A stretch of DNA of 64,000 nucleotides from Dokdonella sp. (GTDB lineage: Bacteria > Pseudomonadota > Gammaproteobacteria > Xanthomonadales > Rhodanobacteraceae), in NCBI RefSeq assembly GCF_019634775.1, contig NZ_JAHCAS010000001.1, positions 1,426,001 through 1,490,000 of the forward strand, written 5' to 3'. The position numbers and the translations under genes are program-made. The notes beneath the pieces are model-generated. The model made no database searches. It worked only from the letters and a program-made list of their open reading frames with translations, and was not told where the DNA came from. Below, one piece after another: positions 54,500 through 64,000 of this stretch. Position 1 is the first letter of the stretch. Each line of letters starts with the position of its first letter.

Positions 54500-57400
54500 C
54501 TACTGGCGGACCGAGCCGAAATCGGCGGTGTGTGCCCTCGGGTCGCCGTACTCGCTGCCCGTCAGCCCCTCCAGGCGCGGCGCGGCGCGCCCGGAACCGC
54601 AGCCGCCGGTCTCGGTGTTGTCGATCACCACGCTGTCGAAATCCATCGTACTGCCGGCAGAGCCAGATTCCATCGCGCTGATGATGGCGACGTTGCGGGT
54701 ATCCCGGGCGTCGACCATCGTGCTGATCGCCGTGCCGGTGAAGATCGAGGTGCCGTCCAGGCAGATCTGCATCTCGCCATCGGACCGCCGCGTAATCACC
54801 TTGATGTCGAATGGCGTGGCATCCGGCCAGGTCACCGACGGGATCGTCACAAAGGCGGACGGATTGCCCTGCAGCACCTCGATTGCATGCGTGCCGCGCA
54901 CGAACCGCACGCGAGTGATCACGAGGCCGACGCCGGTGTCCTGCGGCGCGAACTGCCAGGTCGATCCGGTACCGGTGTTGCTGATGGCGATGCGCGCGCT
55001 GGCGTACGAATAGGCTTCGGTGCCGGCGGGCTGGGTTGGCGAGAGCGAGAACGACTCGCCAAAGCCATCGGACAGGCCACGCACGGACTGGGCGTCGGCC
55101 AGCGGGTTGGCCGTCGACACCAGCCAGTTGCCGAACTGGCCGCCCCAACCCTGCTGGGTATTGAGGTTGCCGACACTGTAGTCCGGCGCCTCGAAGCCGG
55201 TGGCGTAGTCCGGCGGTTCCACCGGATCGCAGCCTTCCGTCTCGATGCCGCCACGACCGACCGTGCAGTCGAAACCGTTGCGGAACAGCACGACCGCAGC
55301 CGACCAGGTGTCGGTGTTGTTGCCGAGGTTCGGGTCGAGTACGCCGCCGCCGACGGTGGCGGTCGCCGAGAAGCCGACGTTGCCACTGGCATCCTCGGAC
55401 ACCACCTTGCCTTGCACCGTGTAGATCGCGCTGGCGCCGGCCGGCAGACTGGCGGTCGTGTTGAATGCGCCGATGCCGCTGGCGGCACCGCAGGAACCCC
55501 CCGAAAGACCGATGCAGTTCCAGCTGAAGAAGCCCAGTTCCGGCGGAACAGTGCCGGCGATCGCCACCGATGAGGCTGCACTCGGTCCCGCGTTCTGCAC
55601 GATCACGGTCAGGCTCACCACGTCGCCGATCTGGACGTAGTCGAGATCGTTGAGGATCAGCAACTCGACGTTGGCCGAGGGCTGCACCGAGTCGCTGTCA
55701 GTCGCGCTGTTGTTGCCGCTCGGGTCGGTGTAGCCGGCCGGGGCTGCGATGGTCGCGGTGTTGGTCACTGTTCCAGTGGCACTCGGCGACACCGTGCAGG
55801 TGGCAAGGAAGGTGACCGAACCACCCGGCGGCAGGTCGACCGATTCGCTGATGTTGCCCGATCCACTTGCGCTACAGCTGCCACCGTTGCTGCCGGAGCA
55901 GGTCCAGGTACAACCGGTCAGGTCGGCCGGGAAGGTGTCGGTCACCGTTGCACCGGTCACGTCCGACGGTCCGGCACTGCTGGCGACGATCGTATAGGTC
56001 GTGCTCTGGCCTGGCGCAACGGAGTTGACGCCGTCGTTCTTGGTGATCGACAGGTCGGCCTCGGGTGGCAGGATCGTGTCGGTATCGGTGGCGGTGTTGT
56101 TGCTCGAGTTCGCATCGACGGCGCCGGTCGGGAGCGCGATCGTGGCGGTGTTCTCCAGACTCCCCGTTGCCGCGGCGTCGACCGCGCAGACCGCGGTATA
56201 GGTCACCGCAGCGCCGACCGGCAGGTTCACCGTGTCGTTGATATCGCCCGAACCACTGGCCGTGCAGGTGCCGCCATCCGTGCCGACGCAGGTCCAGGTG
56301 CAGGTGATGTCTGCCGGGAGCGTGTCCTCGACCGTGGCGCCGATCATGTCCTGCGGCCCGTTCGGGTTGCTGGCGACGATCGTGTAGGTGGTCAACGTGC
56401 CGGCCATGACGTCACTGGTACCGTTGGTCTTGGTGATCTGCAGGTCGGCCTGGTCGACCGAGGTCACTCCATCCAGCGCAAGGGTGAACACGCCGAAGTC
56501 GTCGACAGCGGTCACGGCAGCGGTGTTGGCCGTCGTGTTGATCGTGCCGCCGAGGTTGGTGAACGCATTGCCGTCGCGGCGATGAACCAGCAGGTCGGCC
56601 TCGGTGGTGCTGCCGAGGTCGGTCGGATCGAGGTAGCTGAAGGTCAGGTCGGCCTCGTCGATGTCGTCGGCAGTGATCTGCCAATGGCGGGTGATTGCAT
56701 CTTCGGGCGGGAAGATCGTCGGCGCCACGCCCTGGATCGCGCTGACCGTGACATCGGCCGGGAACGTGCCGGTGGTCGCATTCACCACGACCGGCGAGTA
56801 GCCGTTGGCCGTGCCGACCTCGAAGGTCTTGCTGCCGGCTGCGGCGTAGGCCTTCTTGAAGTTGCCGATGACGCGGCCGGCGAGCGTGCGCGTGACAGTG
56901 CCGGCGGTGGTGTTGAAATACAGCGTATTGGCGCCTGTCGTGACGGGGGCGTCGGTCAGGGCCAGCGCGCCGGCTCCGGTGCCGACGATCGTGAGGTCGC
57001 CGCCGTCGATCGTCACGCCGTTCGTGTTCGACACGTTCAAGGTCGTCAGCGTGCGCGAGGGTGGCAATTCCACGCCCGTCGTGCGTGCGGAGATCTCCTG
57101 GGCATAGATGTTGATGACGCCGCCGCTACCCGGGTTGAACACCGGCGCCACGTCGAAGCCGAGCACCGGCTGCGACGCAGCGGCCACGCCGAGTTGGACC
57201 ACGGCCGTGGTGGTGCCGCCATTGCCGAGGGTGAGCTTGCCCGAGCCGGTGAGGCCGCCGCTGAAGTTGTTGAAGCGTGTCGCGATGATCGGGTTGACCG
57301 CAGGATCGATCGTCACGCCGTCGACGTTGTCGAGTTCGAATGCCGTCAACGGCGCGGTGACCGTGCCGCTGCCTGCGTAGGTCGTCGCTCCCTGCCCGCC

Positions 57401-59851
57401 GAGGAAGTAGAAACGCGTTGCTGCGGCGGTACCGGTCAGCGTGCCGTTGTTGGTGAACGTCGGCCCTAAGACGAGGCAGACCTGGCCGTTGATGACCAGG
57501 GTCGAACCAGTGCTGATCGTCGTCGCGCCTCGCAGATTGACCTGTCCAATTGCCGTCGCGGTCTTCGGATTCGACGTGTTGTCGATCACGACGTTGGGCA
57601 CGTTGCCGAGGATGCGGAAGTTGAAGTTGGTGGCCGTCGCCCCCGTGCCGATGTTGATGACGCCGCCGGTGGACGCGAACGAGCCCGACCGGACCTGCAA
57701 ATCGGTGGGACTGCTCGCGGCAGCCGAGGCTTGCACGAGATTGATCGTGCCGCCGCTCATGTTGAACGACGACGTCGAGGAAAATAGCTCGAACGTGCCG
57801 TACAAACCCCGGGTGTTCGCCACCACGCCGACATTGACCGTACCGCCCGACTGGTTCCAGCTCACTGCGCTCTGCGGATCGATGCGGGTCGCGTTGATCG
57901 TGCCACCCTCGATGATGAACGCGGCGCCGGCGCCACCGCCCATGCCGTCCGCACCGGTCACACCGATGTTGTAGGTGCCGTTGCTGATGCGCAGCAGGCC
58001 ATTGTTGTTGGTGGTCGTACCGGACGCGGTGGCGGCGACGGTGAAGTTGGGATTGTCGAGCCACAAGCCGCCAGTGGCCGGAATGGTGTAGGTGGCCGTG
58101 GTGAACAGGCGGTTGGTGGCGGTGAAGGTGCCGGCGATGTGCAGCGTACCGCTGGTCAGGGTGAGGAAGCCGGCGACGTCGGTGTCGACCCCGCGCACAC
58201 TGAGGTTGGCCGGATTCAGGGTCAGCTCGTTGGCGATCGCGCCCTTGGCGACGGTGACGGCGCGCACGTCGGTGGTGGTGCCGCTGCCGCCGAAGCTGGC
58301 GCTGTTGGCGCCCGTGAACGAGATGCCCGCGCCCGCGGTATTGCCGTTGGTGCTGAAATCGAGCTCACCGTCGTTGATGAGGTTGCCGGCCAGTGACAGC
58401 GAGTGCGCGGTAATGGCGCCGGTTTCCTGCGTGGCGAAGCGGCCGTTCGAGGCGATCGTCACGTTGGCGCCAACGGTCAGCGTGCGGGCGGTGGCGGAAT
58501 CCCACTGCAGCAGGGCCGACGGCGTGCCGCCGGTGCCGACATTGACGTTGAGCGCCACGGCGGCGGTGTCGATGGTGACGGTGGCGCCGTTGGCGATCGT
58601 GGCGTTGTCACCGTCGGTCGGAACGGAACTGCCGACCCAGGTCGCCGGATCGCTCCAGTTGCCGCCGGCGGCGGTCGAGACGATGTTGCCGGGTGGATTG
58701 GTGGCCTGCGAGCCGGAGAGCGGTGCGCTTGCGTTGCCTTCCGAGTAGGCGACGACCTGCCAGAAATAGGTCGTGTTCGGGGCGAGCCCTGTCGCGATGA
58801 AACTCGTGCCATCCTGCGCGACCGTGCCGGCGGACGTGTAGTTCGTGCCGTCGGTCGAACGGAAGATCTCGTACGAGAGTTCATTCGGCGAATCATCCCA
58901 CTGCAGCGTCATTCCCGTCGCGGTGACCGCGCTGAAGCTGAGGTTGGTTGGTGCGGCAGCCACGGGTGGCGTGAAGCTGAAGGTGCGTCGCGAGCCGTCG
59001 GCAGCCGAGGTCAGCACGGTGATGGGGCCAGCCGTGTACAGGTTGTTGACCGGCGTCGCCGAGGCGCCGTTGAAGGTCGGGTCCGGCGTGCCGCTCTGTG
59101 CCGCAGTCACCGAGCCGACGGTACCGGCGGTGTTGCTCGACGAAAAACCGAACTGCGGATCATTGGAGTCGCCGTTGCTGGCGCCGGCAGTGCTCATGTT
59201 CATGGCACCGTAGACGTAATCGATGACGCCGCTACTCTCGTGCAGGTGCACCTGGTAGGTGAGGTCCGCCGTGCCGCCGGCGTTCCAGTTCGACTGCATG
59301 TTGAGGTATTCGATCACCAGCACGCGGTTCGGCGCCGTGCCGTCGAGCCTGTAGTGAACCTTGCCGCTCAAATGAACGCGCTGGTCGGCACCGTAGGCGG
59401 TGAGCCTGGCCTGGTTTGCCACGGCCAGGGGCTGGTATGGCGAACCGCCGGGTATGGCCGTAGGGCCCAGGCGGATCGCGCCGTTCGAGTTGGTGGAGAA
59501 CTGCGTGTAGCGCACACCCTGGAAGATGAAATCGAAGCCGATGCTGGTCACTGCGGAGGCGGTGTCGTCCGCGTTGGGCGCAACCACTTGGGTCGTGCCC
59601 GTGCTCATGTCGGTCAGCGAACCCGTCGTCGTGGTCGCGAACGCATAGTTCGACGCGACCATCACGGCATCGGGCGCGCTGGCGCTGGCTGCCTGCGCCT
59701 CGGGTTCGATGACCTTGCCCGCGGTTTCAGGCAGGATGCTGCCCTGCTTGCCGATCGCCTCGGCGATTTCAACGCCCTGCGCCCATGCGCCGGCGCTGCC
59801 GAGCAGGCACGACAAGGCCAGGCCGACGGCGGCCTTCAGTGAACTTCTCAT
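54500..59851 (-). CDS. Giant secreted fibronectin/DUF11 repeat protein
   Basis: This 1783-residue protein begins with a signal peptide (KAAVGLALSCLLGSAGAWAQ). An N-terminal beta domain is followed by a fibronectin type III domain (APTNLSFSAVTATGMTLQWDDSPNELSYEIFRSTDG). About 750 residues of adhesin-like beta-rich sequence with G8-like NIVSTAAGGNWSDPATWVGSSVPTDGDNATI follow. Three DUF11 domains come next (DLQITKTNGTSDVMAGTLTTYTIVAS.., DLSITKNDGVNSVAPGQSTTYTIVAS.., NVELLILNDLDYV..), then the motif VVLFRNGFDC and a ~240-residue LamG-like C-terminal module (ATGFEAPDYSVGNLNTQQGWGG..). It is probably a surface or released matrix protein. Here the GF[ED] motif is internal. Confidence 0.88.
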   Translation of the reverse strand: MRSSLKAAVGLALSCLLGSAGAWAQGVEIAEAIGKQGSILPETAGKVIEPEAQAASASAPDAVMVASNYAFATTTTGSLTDMSTGTTQVVAPNADDTASAVTSIGFDFIFQGVRYTQFSTNSNGAIRLGPTAIPGGSPYQPLAVANQARLTAYGADQRVHLSGKVHYRLDGTAPNRVLVIEYLNMQSNWNAGGTADLTYQVHLHESSGVIDYVYGAMNMSTAGASNGDSNDPQFGFSSSNTAGTVGSVTAAQSGTPDPTFNGASATPVNNLYTAGPITVLTSAADGSRRTFSFTPPVAAAPTNLSFSAVTATGMTLQWDDSPNELSYEIFRSTDGTNYTSAGTVAQDGTSFIATGLAPNTTYFWQVVAYSEGNASAPLSGSQATNPPGNIVSTAAGGNWSDPATWVGSSVPTDGDNATIANGATVTIDTAAVALNVNVGTGGTPSALLQWDSATARTLTVGANVTIASNGRFATQETGAITAHSLSLAGNLINDGELDFSTNGNTAGAGISFTGANSASFGGSGTTTDVRAVTVAKGAIANELTLNPANLSVRGVDTDVAGFLTLTSGTLHIAGTFTATNRLFTTATYTIPATGGLWLDNPNFTVAATASGTTTNNNGLLRISNGTYNIGVTGADGMGGGAGAAFIIEGGTINATRIDPQSAVSWNQSGGTVNVGVVANTRGLYGTFELFSSTSSFNMSGGTINLVQASAAASSPTDLQVRSGSFASTGGVINIGTGATATNFNFRILGNVPNVVIDNTSNPKTATAIGQVNLRGATTISTGSTLVINGQVCLVLGPTFTNNGTLTGTAAATRFYFLGGQGATTYAGSGTVTAPLTAFELDNVDGVTIDPAVNPIIATRFNNFSGGLTGSGKLTLGNGGTTTAVVQLGVAAASQPVLGFDVAPVFNPGSGGVINIYAQEISARTTGVELPPSRTLTTLNVSNTNGVTIDGGDLTIVGTGAGALALTDAPVTTGANTLYFNTTAGTVTRTLAGRVIGNFKKAYAAAGSKTFEVGTANGYSPVVVNATTGTFPADVTVSAIQGVAPTIFPPEDAITRHWQITADDIDEADLTFSYLDPTDLGSTTEADLLVHRRDGNAFTNLGGTINTTANTAAVTAVDDFGVFTLALDGVTSVDQADLQITKTNGTSDVMAGTLTTYTIVASNPNGPQDMIGATVEDTLPADITCTWTCVGTDGGTCTASGSGDINDTVNLPVGAAVTYTAVCAVDAAATGSLENTATIALPTGAVDANSSNNTATDTDTILPPEADLSITKNDGVNSVAPGQSTTYTIVASSAGPSDVTGATVTDTFPADLTGCTWTCSGSNGGSCSASGSGNISESVDLPPGGSVTFLATCTVSPSATGTVTNTATIAAPAGYTDPSGNNSATDSDSVQPSANVELLILNDLDYVQIGDVVSLTVIVQNAGPSAASSVAIAGTVPPELGFFSWNCIGLSGGSCGAASGIGAFNTTASLPAGASAIYTVQGKVVSEDASGNVGFSATATVGGGVLDPNLGNNTDTWSAAVVLFRNGFDCTVGRGGIETEGCDPVEPPDYATGFEAPDYSVGNLNTQQGWGGQFGNWLVSTANPLADAQSVRGLSDGFGESFSLSPTQPAGTEAYSYASARIAISNTGTGSTWQFAPQDTGVGLVITRVRFVRGTHAIEVLQGNPSAFVTIPSVTWPDATPFDIKVITRRSDGEMQICLDGTSIFTGTAISTMVDARDTRNVAIISAMESGSAGSTMDFDSVVIDNTETGGCGSGRAAPRLEGLTGSEYGDPRAHTADFGSVRQ

Positions 59852-60960
59852 TCGATATTCCCCTTGGCTGTTTGGTGACGGCAGTCGCGTGCATGCGTCG
59901 CGCAAGTCGACGCAGGGCCGGAGGACTCCCCTTGGAGCAGATGCGCATCATCGTTGCCGGACATGGCCGGGCTGACCCGGCGTGTCGTGGCGTATGCCTG
60001 ACGGTGCACGGCGAGAATCATGGATATGTGCCCCCAAGACCCGACGAAACGCTGAAGGGAGCGTGTGGCGCAGGCCACGGGTCGTTCGTTCCCCTGGCGG
60101 TGCTGCCCGCCTGACCGCGGTGCCCCCATCGCGCGCGTCAGGCAACCCGTGTCGGTGACGCGGGTTGGTGATCATAGGCTCAGCCACGTGGCGAACGCCA
60201 TAGCCGCCAACCGTGTCGTGAAGCCATCAAGGGATGCTCTGTTCCATTCCGCGACGGCGTCAGCGTCCTTTGCGGGCACAGGTCAAGGCGCGACGGCGAA
60301 GACAGGCTGGTCGTCCGCCGAGCCGGCGCAACACCGGGCTGCGCCCGCACAGGGCGGCCCCAACCTTTCGGTTTCCAATGGCAGGGTGACATCCGCAAGG
60401 TCCGCAACGCGGCGTGAGTCGCACGCACGTACCGTTGCAAAGCCCACACCGCAAACCGGTGGCATGCCAGTTCGCGCACTGAATTGATTGTGCGATGCGG
60501 CATCCGTGTGGCGAACGAGCAATGTCCCGATCGAGTTCCTTCGCGATGGTCGTCGCCCGCACAAGGGGGCTGAGTATCGTGCCCATCACGGAGTCGCCGA
60601 GGTGCCGACGCCCGGGGGCGGCCCCGATTGCGCCCAGTGTCGCAGTGGCGCCGAGGATGGTCGTGGTGTCACGGAGGTGCTGCGCACCTGACGCCGATGC
60701 TGCGGACGGGGTCGTCGCCGTTACCGAACCGCTTGCGCCCCAACCTTGCCGCGTACCGAGCGGACTGGCGGCGAAACCTGCCCGAAGCCGGTGTCGAGGT
60801 TCGGTTGGCCGGCGGCAAGCGAACGGAGGCTCGCCGTTGCCGCCGGGAGGTCGTTGCCGGCCGACGCGGTCTTCACCGCACCGCGCGGGCACGTCGTCGC
60901 CTGGTTCGGCGTCGGCCGTGACCGCGCGTCCGGTCGGCAGGGCGTTGGTCGAGTTCGCCG
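59852..60960. other. Long intergenic region without a supported gene
   Basis: About 1.1 kb lie between the start of the DUF11 gene and the 3' end of the metalloprotease gene. The part next to 59852 should hold the DUF11 promoter. Position 60232 onward holds a MITE-like copy. The remainder (60420-60960) contains open frames on both strands but none with protein-like composition or a recognised domain. It may be gene debris. Confidence 0.5.
60232..60417. repeat. MITE-like element, third copy (inverted) plus core fragment
   Basis: The left end GGATGCTCTGTTCCATTCCG resembles the terminal repeat of the element at 43084. The core is inverted relative to 50797-50951 (AAGGCGCGACGGCGAAGACA). The right end GGTTTCCAATGGCAGGGTGAC (inverted) matches the left end of the 50797 copy. 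A further fragment, GGTCCGCAACGCGGCGTG (60400-60417), matches core sequence at 43125-43142. Confidence 0.75.
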
Positions 60961-63876
60961 TCAGCGTGTGATTGGCGTCACCGGCCAGGCAAGCTCGGGT
61001 GCGGACGTGCAGGTCGAACCCACCAGGTTCACGTTGCCCGGGCCGTTGATGCCCGTGTAGTACGGGCCGACCGCCTGGCCGTTCGTGCCCGTGCCCACAT
61101 AGGTCGTCGCCCGGTAACTGGTATTGACCACGATGTAGGTCGTCCCTGTCGCCAGCGTCTGCACGATGCGCGAACCCGGCTGCGCACCCGAGAAGCCCGT
61201 CGTCGTCGCCGTGATCGTGCCCGTATACGGACCCGGCAACACGGTGAGCGTGCCGGAGAAGTCGTCATTGGACGCCACGATGCCGGTGGCTGGCGTGCCC
61301 GGGTCGAACGCGTTCGCATACAGGCGCAGGAAGGTGTCGAGTGCGTTCGACGGCGTGCCGCTGGTGTTGGGCGACGTCGTTTCGATCGTGTAGCTGCCGT
61401 TGGCGTCCACCGTGAACTGCTGCGCACAGTAGTACTGCAGGCCCGTGGCGCCTTGCGGGTTGTCGAACGTCGGGCTGGCCGTCGTCAGCGCGCTGTTGAA
61501 GAACGCCGGCAAAGGCGTCGCTCCGGTGACCGTCAGCGTCGCATTCGCCGCCGAGGCGTTGTCGCCGACATCGGTCTGCAGCGCGCCAGCGGCGATCGTG
61601 TTTGCGTAACTGCCCACGGTGGCGGACTCGACATCGACCGTGACCGTGCAGTTGCCGGAGGCCGGAATCTGCGCGCCGGCGGCGAGTGTGACCGAGCCAC
61701 TGGTGGTCGACACCGAGCCGGACATGCACGTGGTGGCGGCGTTCGGGGTCGTGGCGACGACCAGGTCGGTCGGGAAGGTGTCGGTCAGCGCCGCGGTCAG
61801 CGTGGCGACGGTCGCGTTCGGGTTGGCGAGCGTGATCGTCAGCGTGCTCGGCGTGCCGGTTGCCACCGAGGCCGGTGCGAAGGCCTTGGCCAGGGTCGGC
61901 GGGTCGAACGGCACGAAGCCGGTTTCGAAACCGTCGGCGAAGATCAGGTCCTCGCCGAGGATGGTGAAGTTGCCCGGGTTCAGTGCAAAGAAGATATTGT
62001 CCGAGCAGCGCACGCGCACGCGTGCCGTGGTCGATGCGACATTCGGGATATTGACGGTCGCGCTGCCGCTGTTCGGCACGCCGGTGGCGAGCACCGCCGT
62101 GCTGCTGGCGTAGTCGCCGCCGGTGTGGATGTCGATGTCGACGTTCGCGCAGTTGACTGGCGCCGCATTGGTGTTGGCTACGTTCCAGGTGACGGTGGCG
62201 GTGCCGCTGCCGCCGGCATGATCCCAGGTCACGGCCGCGGGCGGATTGGTGACCGCGAACGGGCCGGCGCTGTTGTTGACCGTCAGCACCATGTCGCTGC
62301 TTTCCGAGGTGCCGCCACCCGGTGCGTTGTCGCGCACGGTCAGGCGGAAGCTCAGGTTGCGGTTGGTCGTCGGCAGGATCTCGCCGACGTTCGAGGTGCC
62401 GGCCAGCAGGTTCGAAAAGCGCGGCACGGTGCGCACCGGCGACTCGGTGGGCATGAACGAGCGGATGATCGGGCCATTGCCCGGGTCGACGTTGATGTCG
62501 ACTGTCGCCGAGCCGAGGTCGTACTGCTCCCAGGCGAAGGTCAGTGGGCTGCCGAAGCCGCTGGTGGCGCTGCCGGTCAGGGCGAACGGCGTGCTCGCGG
62601 GGATCGTGTACGGGCTCAGCGGGTCAAGCACCGGCGCGGCGTGGTTGGCCGTATTGGCCGAGCATGTGCTGCCCGAGCCGGTGGTCGTGAAATTGCCTAT
62701 CTCGAGCAGGCTGCGCGCGTGGAAATAGGCGTCGGAACTGGACTGCAGGTTCGGTGAGCAGATGCCGGCGTAGGCCATGATCGTCGAGCCGCTGCCGGTC
62801 TCGTAGGCGGAACTGGCCGAGCGGTTGCCGCCGCAACTGTTGTTGAAGGTGTGGTTGGCGCCGAACTGGTGGCCCATCTCGTGGGCGACATAGTCGATGT
62901 AGAAGATGTCGCTGACGAGTTCGGCCGGGTTGCTGAGGCCGGTCGTGCCGCGACCCTTGCTGCTGGTACAGACCACGCCGAGGCCGGCGACGCCGCCGCT
63001 GCCGGTCGTGAAGACGTGGCCGATGTCATAGTTCGCCGCACCGATGACGGTGTTGAGGTTGCCGGTGTTCTGGTTGAGCGCGCCGGTGCCGTTCGAGTAC
63101 GGATCGCTGGCGGCGTCGGGATAGATGATGAGGTCGTTGTTCGGTACCAGGCTCATGTGGATCGAAAGGTCGTTCTCGTAGACCTCGTTGACGCGGTTCA
63201 TCGCAGCGACGACGCCGGCGAGACCGATCGCCACGGTCGGCGGATTGGCGCCGGCGAGCGCCTGCACGTAGAAACGGTTCGCGGCCACGGCGGCGCGGTA
63301 GCTGCGCTTGGTTGTGCCGGTGGTCGTGGCGATCTCGTCGGGACTGTAGGCATGCGCGGCATCGAAGTTGTGCACGTCGCAGTCGAACGGCTCGCGCTGC
63401 GAGGCGACATCGGTGCGCTTGAAGCTGATGTAGTCGCCGCCGTCGCCGAACTGGACCGGACGCACCAGCCAGATGCCGGCCTTGGCGAACACCATGGCGT
63501 TGACGCCGAGCGGGGAAATATCGACGCGCACGCGCGTACCGTCGCTGTGCTGGCCGCGGAAACTGCGGATCTGCGGGTACCGAGCCGCCAGTTCGGGCGG
63601 CATGACGCCGGAATCCTCCAGCGTGACCTCGATGAACCCGCCATCCGGCACCGGCAGTGCGAGCCGGGTTTCGCCCTGTGCGACCGCCCTCTTCAGGCCG
63701 GTCACGTCGAGATCGAGCAGGCGGTATTGGTCTGGTGCGGACACGCCGGGAGGCAGGGGGCGCGCTGGGACATCCTGCCAGTAGCCTTGCGTGGCGGAAG
63801 TGGCGTGACCGGTGGCGGCGCACGACAGAAACAGAAGCACGGCGAAGACCGCCGTCGCGGTAATCCGGGTTTGCAT
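60961..63876 (-). CDS. Secreted reprolysin-like metalloprotease with internal IFADGFE motif
   Basis: This 971-residue exported protease has a signal peptide (ATAVFAVLLFLSCAATGHA), a pro-region (~30-200) and an M12B-like catalytic domain (RSYRAAVAANRFYVQALAG, zinc motif VAHEMGHQFGANHTF, Met-turn STIMAYAGIC). Beta-sandwich domains follow (SPLTFAWEQYDLGSATV, LSFRLTVRDNAPGGGTSES, TWNVANTNAAPVNCANVDI). The motif EDLIFADGFETG lies near residue 650. Next come a DUF11-like repeat (TLAKAFAPASVATGTPSTLTITLANPNATVATL..) and a pre-peptidase-like C-terminal domain (QQFTVDANGSYTIETTSPN..ALDTFLRLYANAF..). The motif here marks the end of the protease body, with extra modules appended. Confidence 0.88.
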   Translation of the reverse strand: MQTRITATAVFAVLLFLSCAATGHATSATQGYWQDVPARPLPPGVSAPDQYRLLDLDVTGLKRAVAQGETRLALPVPDGGFIEVTLEDSGVMPPELAARYPQIRSFRGQHSDGTRVRVDISPLGVNAMVFAKAGIWLVRPVQFGDGGDYISFKRTDVASQREPFDCDVHNFDAAHAYSPDEIATTTGTTKRSYRAAVAANRFYVQALAGANPPTVAIGLAGVVAAMNRVNEVYENDLSIHMSLVPNNDLIIYPDAASDPYSNGTGALNQNTGNLNTVIGAANYDIGHVFTTGSGGVAGLGVVCTSSKGRGTTGLSNPAELVSDIFYIDYVAHEMGHQFGANHTFNNSCGGNRSASSAYETGSGSTIMAYAGICSPNLQSSSDAYFHARSLLEIGNFTTTGSGSTCSANTANHAAPVLDPLSPYTIPASTPFALTGSATSGFGSPLTFAWEQYDLGSATVDINVDPGNGPIIRSFMPTESPVRTVPRFSNLLAGTSNVGEILPTTNRNLSFRLTVRDNAPGGGTSESSDMVLTVNNSAGPFAVTNPPAAVTWDHAGGSGTATVTWNVANTNAAPVNCANVDIDIHTGGDYASSTAVLATGVPNSGSATVNIPNVASTTARVRVRCSDNIFFALNPGNFTILGEDLIFADGFETGFVPFDPPTLAKAFAPASVATGTPSTLTITLANPNATVATLTAALTDTFPTDLVVATTPNAATTCMSGSVSTTSGSVTLAAGAQIPASGNCTVTVDVESATVGSYANTIAAGALQTDVGDNASAANATLTVTGATPLPAFFNSALTTASPTFDNPQGATGLQYYCAQQFTVDANGSYTIETTSPNTSGTPSNALDTFLRLYANAFDPGTPATGIVASNDDFSGTLTVLPGPYTGTITATTTGFSGAQPGSRIVQTLATGTTYIVVNTSYRATTYVGTGTNGQAVGPYYTGINGPGNVNLVGSTCTSAPELAWPVTPITR

Positions 63877-64000
63877 GATGTCCCCTGCAGCGGTTGCGTC
63901 ATGCAATCCGTGCTCCCCACGGTTGCAAGACAGGTAGAGGTCGCGCACGACTCGATCGCACGCCACCGCCTGGCGTGGCACAGGATTCATCGGCAAACCA

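Noticed and set aside
60260..60971. Frames of 150-210 codons on both strands in the long gap before the metalloprotease
   Set aside because: Arg/Ala/Pro/Cys-biased shadow-like composition, partly inside a MITE-like repeat copy, with no domain signature.

Overview
The window is a high-GC gammaproteobacterial chromosome segment. The rho / trxA / rhlB neighbourhood, the Fur-controlled bfd-bfr pair, the gspCDE cluster, the REP-like intergenic palindromes and several secreted proteins carrying an 'IFADGFE' motif suggest Lysobacterales (Xanthomonadales), perhaps a Dokdonella-like member of the Rhodanobacteraceae. The taxonomic call is inference from gene content, not from a search.

Positions 1-13,233 are a genomic island ending at the 3' side of a tRNA-Met gene. 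From the left it holds a defence-like minus-strand cassette: a C5-cytosine methyltransferase, a frameshifted vsr and a SNF2 helicase resembling DISARM DrmD that runs off the window. Next come an IS3-family insertion sequence with a truncated second copy beside it, then a mobility module of HD-domain protein, tyrosine integrase, excisionase-like protein and a divergent HTH regulator with three GTCGC-N6-GCGAC operator-like sites. A 1043-residue UvrD-type helicase with an apparent nuclease insert and two zinc ribbons follows, then the C-terminal remnant of a DUF3883 protein, and the tRNA.

Positions 13,300-33,200 are mostly core genes: an MscS channel, rppH, bfd/bfr behind a perfect Fur box, a hybrid histidine kinase next to a response regulator with a degenerate EAL domain, hemJ, bactofilin, erpA, nudC, rho, trxA and rhlB. 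Two probable effector loci are interspersed: a class-3 lipase followed by an ankyrin lipoprotein, and an RTX/M91 metallopeptidase followed by a small exported protein.

Positions 33,200-64,000 carry an OmpA-like protein, a zone of gene decay (truncated cytochrome c peroxidase and a broken chimeric Ser/Thr kinase), gspC-D-E, a DUF937 protein, an Hpt-REC protein, arginase, the cysP-T-W-A sulfate transporter, and five large secreted proteins (two reprolysin-like proteases, two beta-helix proteins and one DUF11/fibronectin protein). All five carry the [IV]F[AR][DN]GF[EDQ] motif. The type II secretion genes may provide their export route.

Intergenic regions are rich in palindromic repeats: REP-like hairpins, a 13-bp tandem repeat next to gene 3' ends, and a roughly 155-bp MITE-like element with 30-bp terminal inverted repeats. 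Several stop codons lie inside these repeats.
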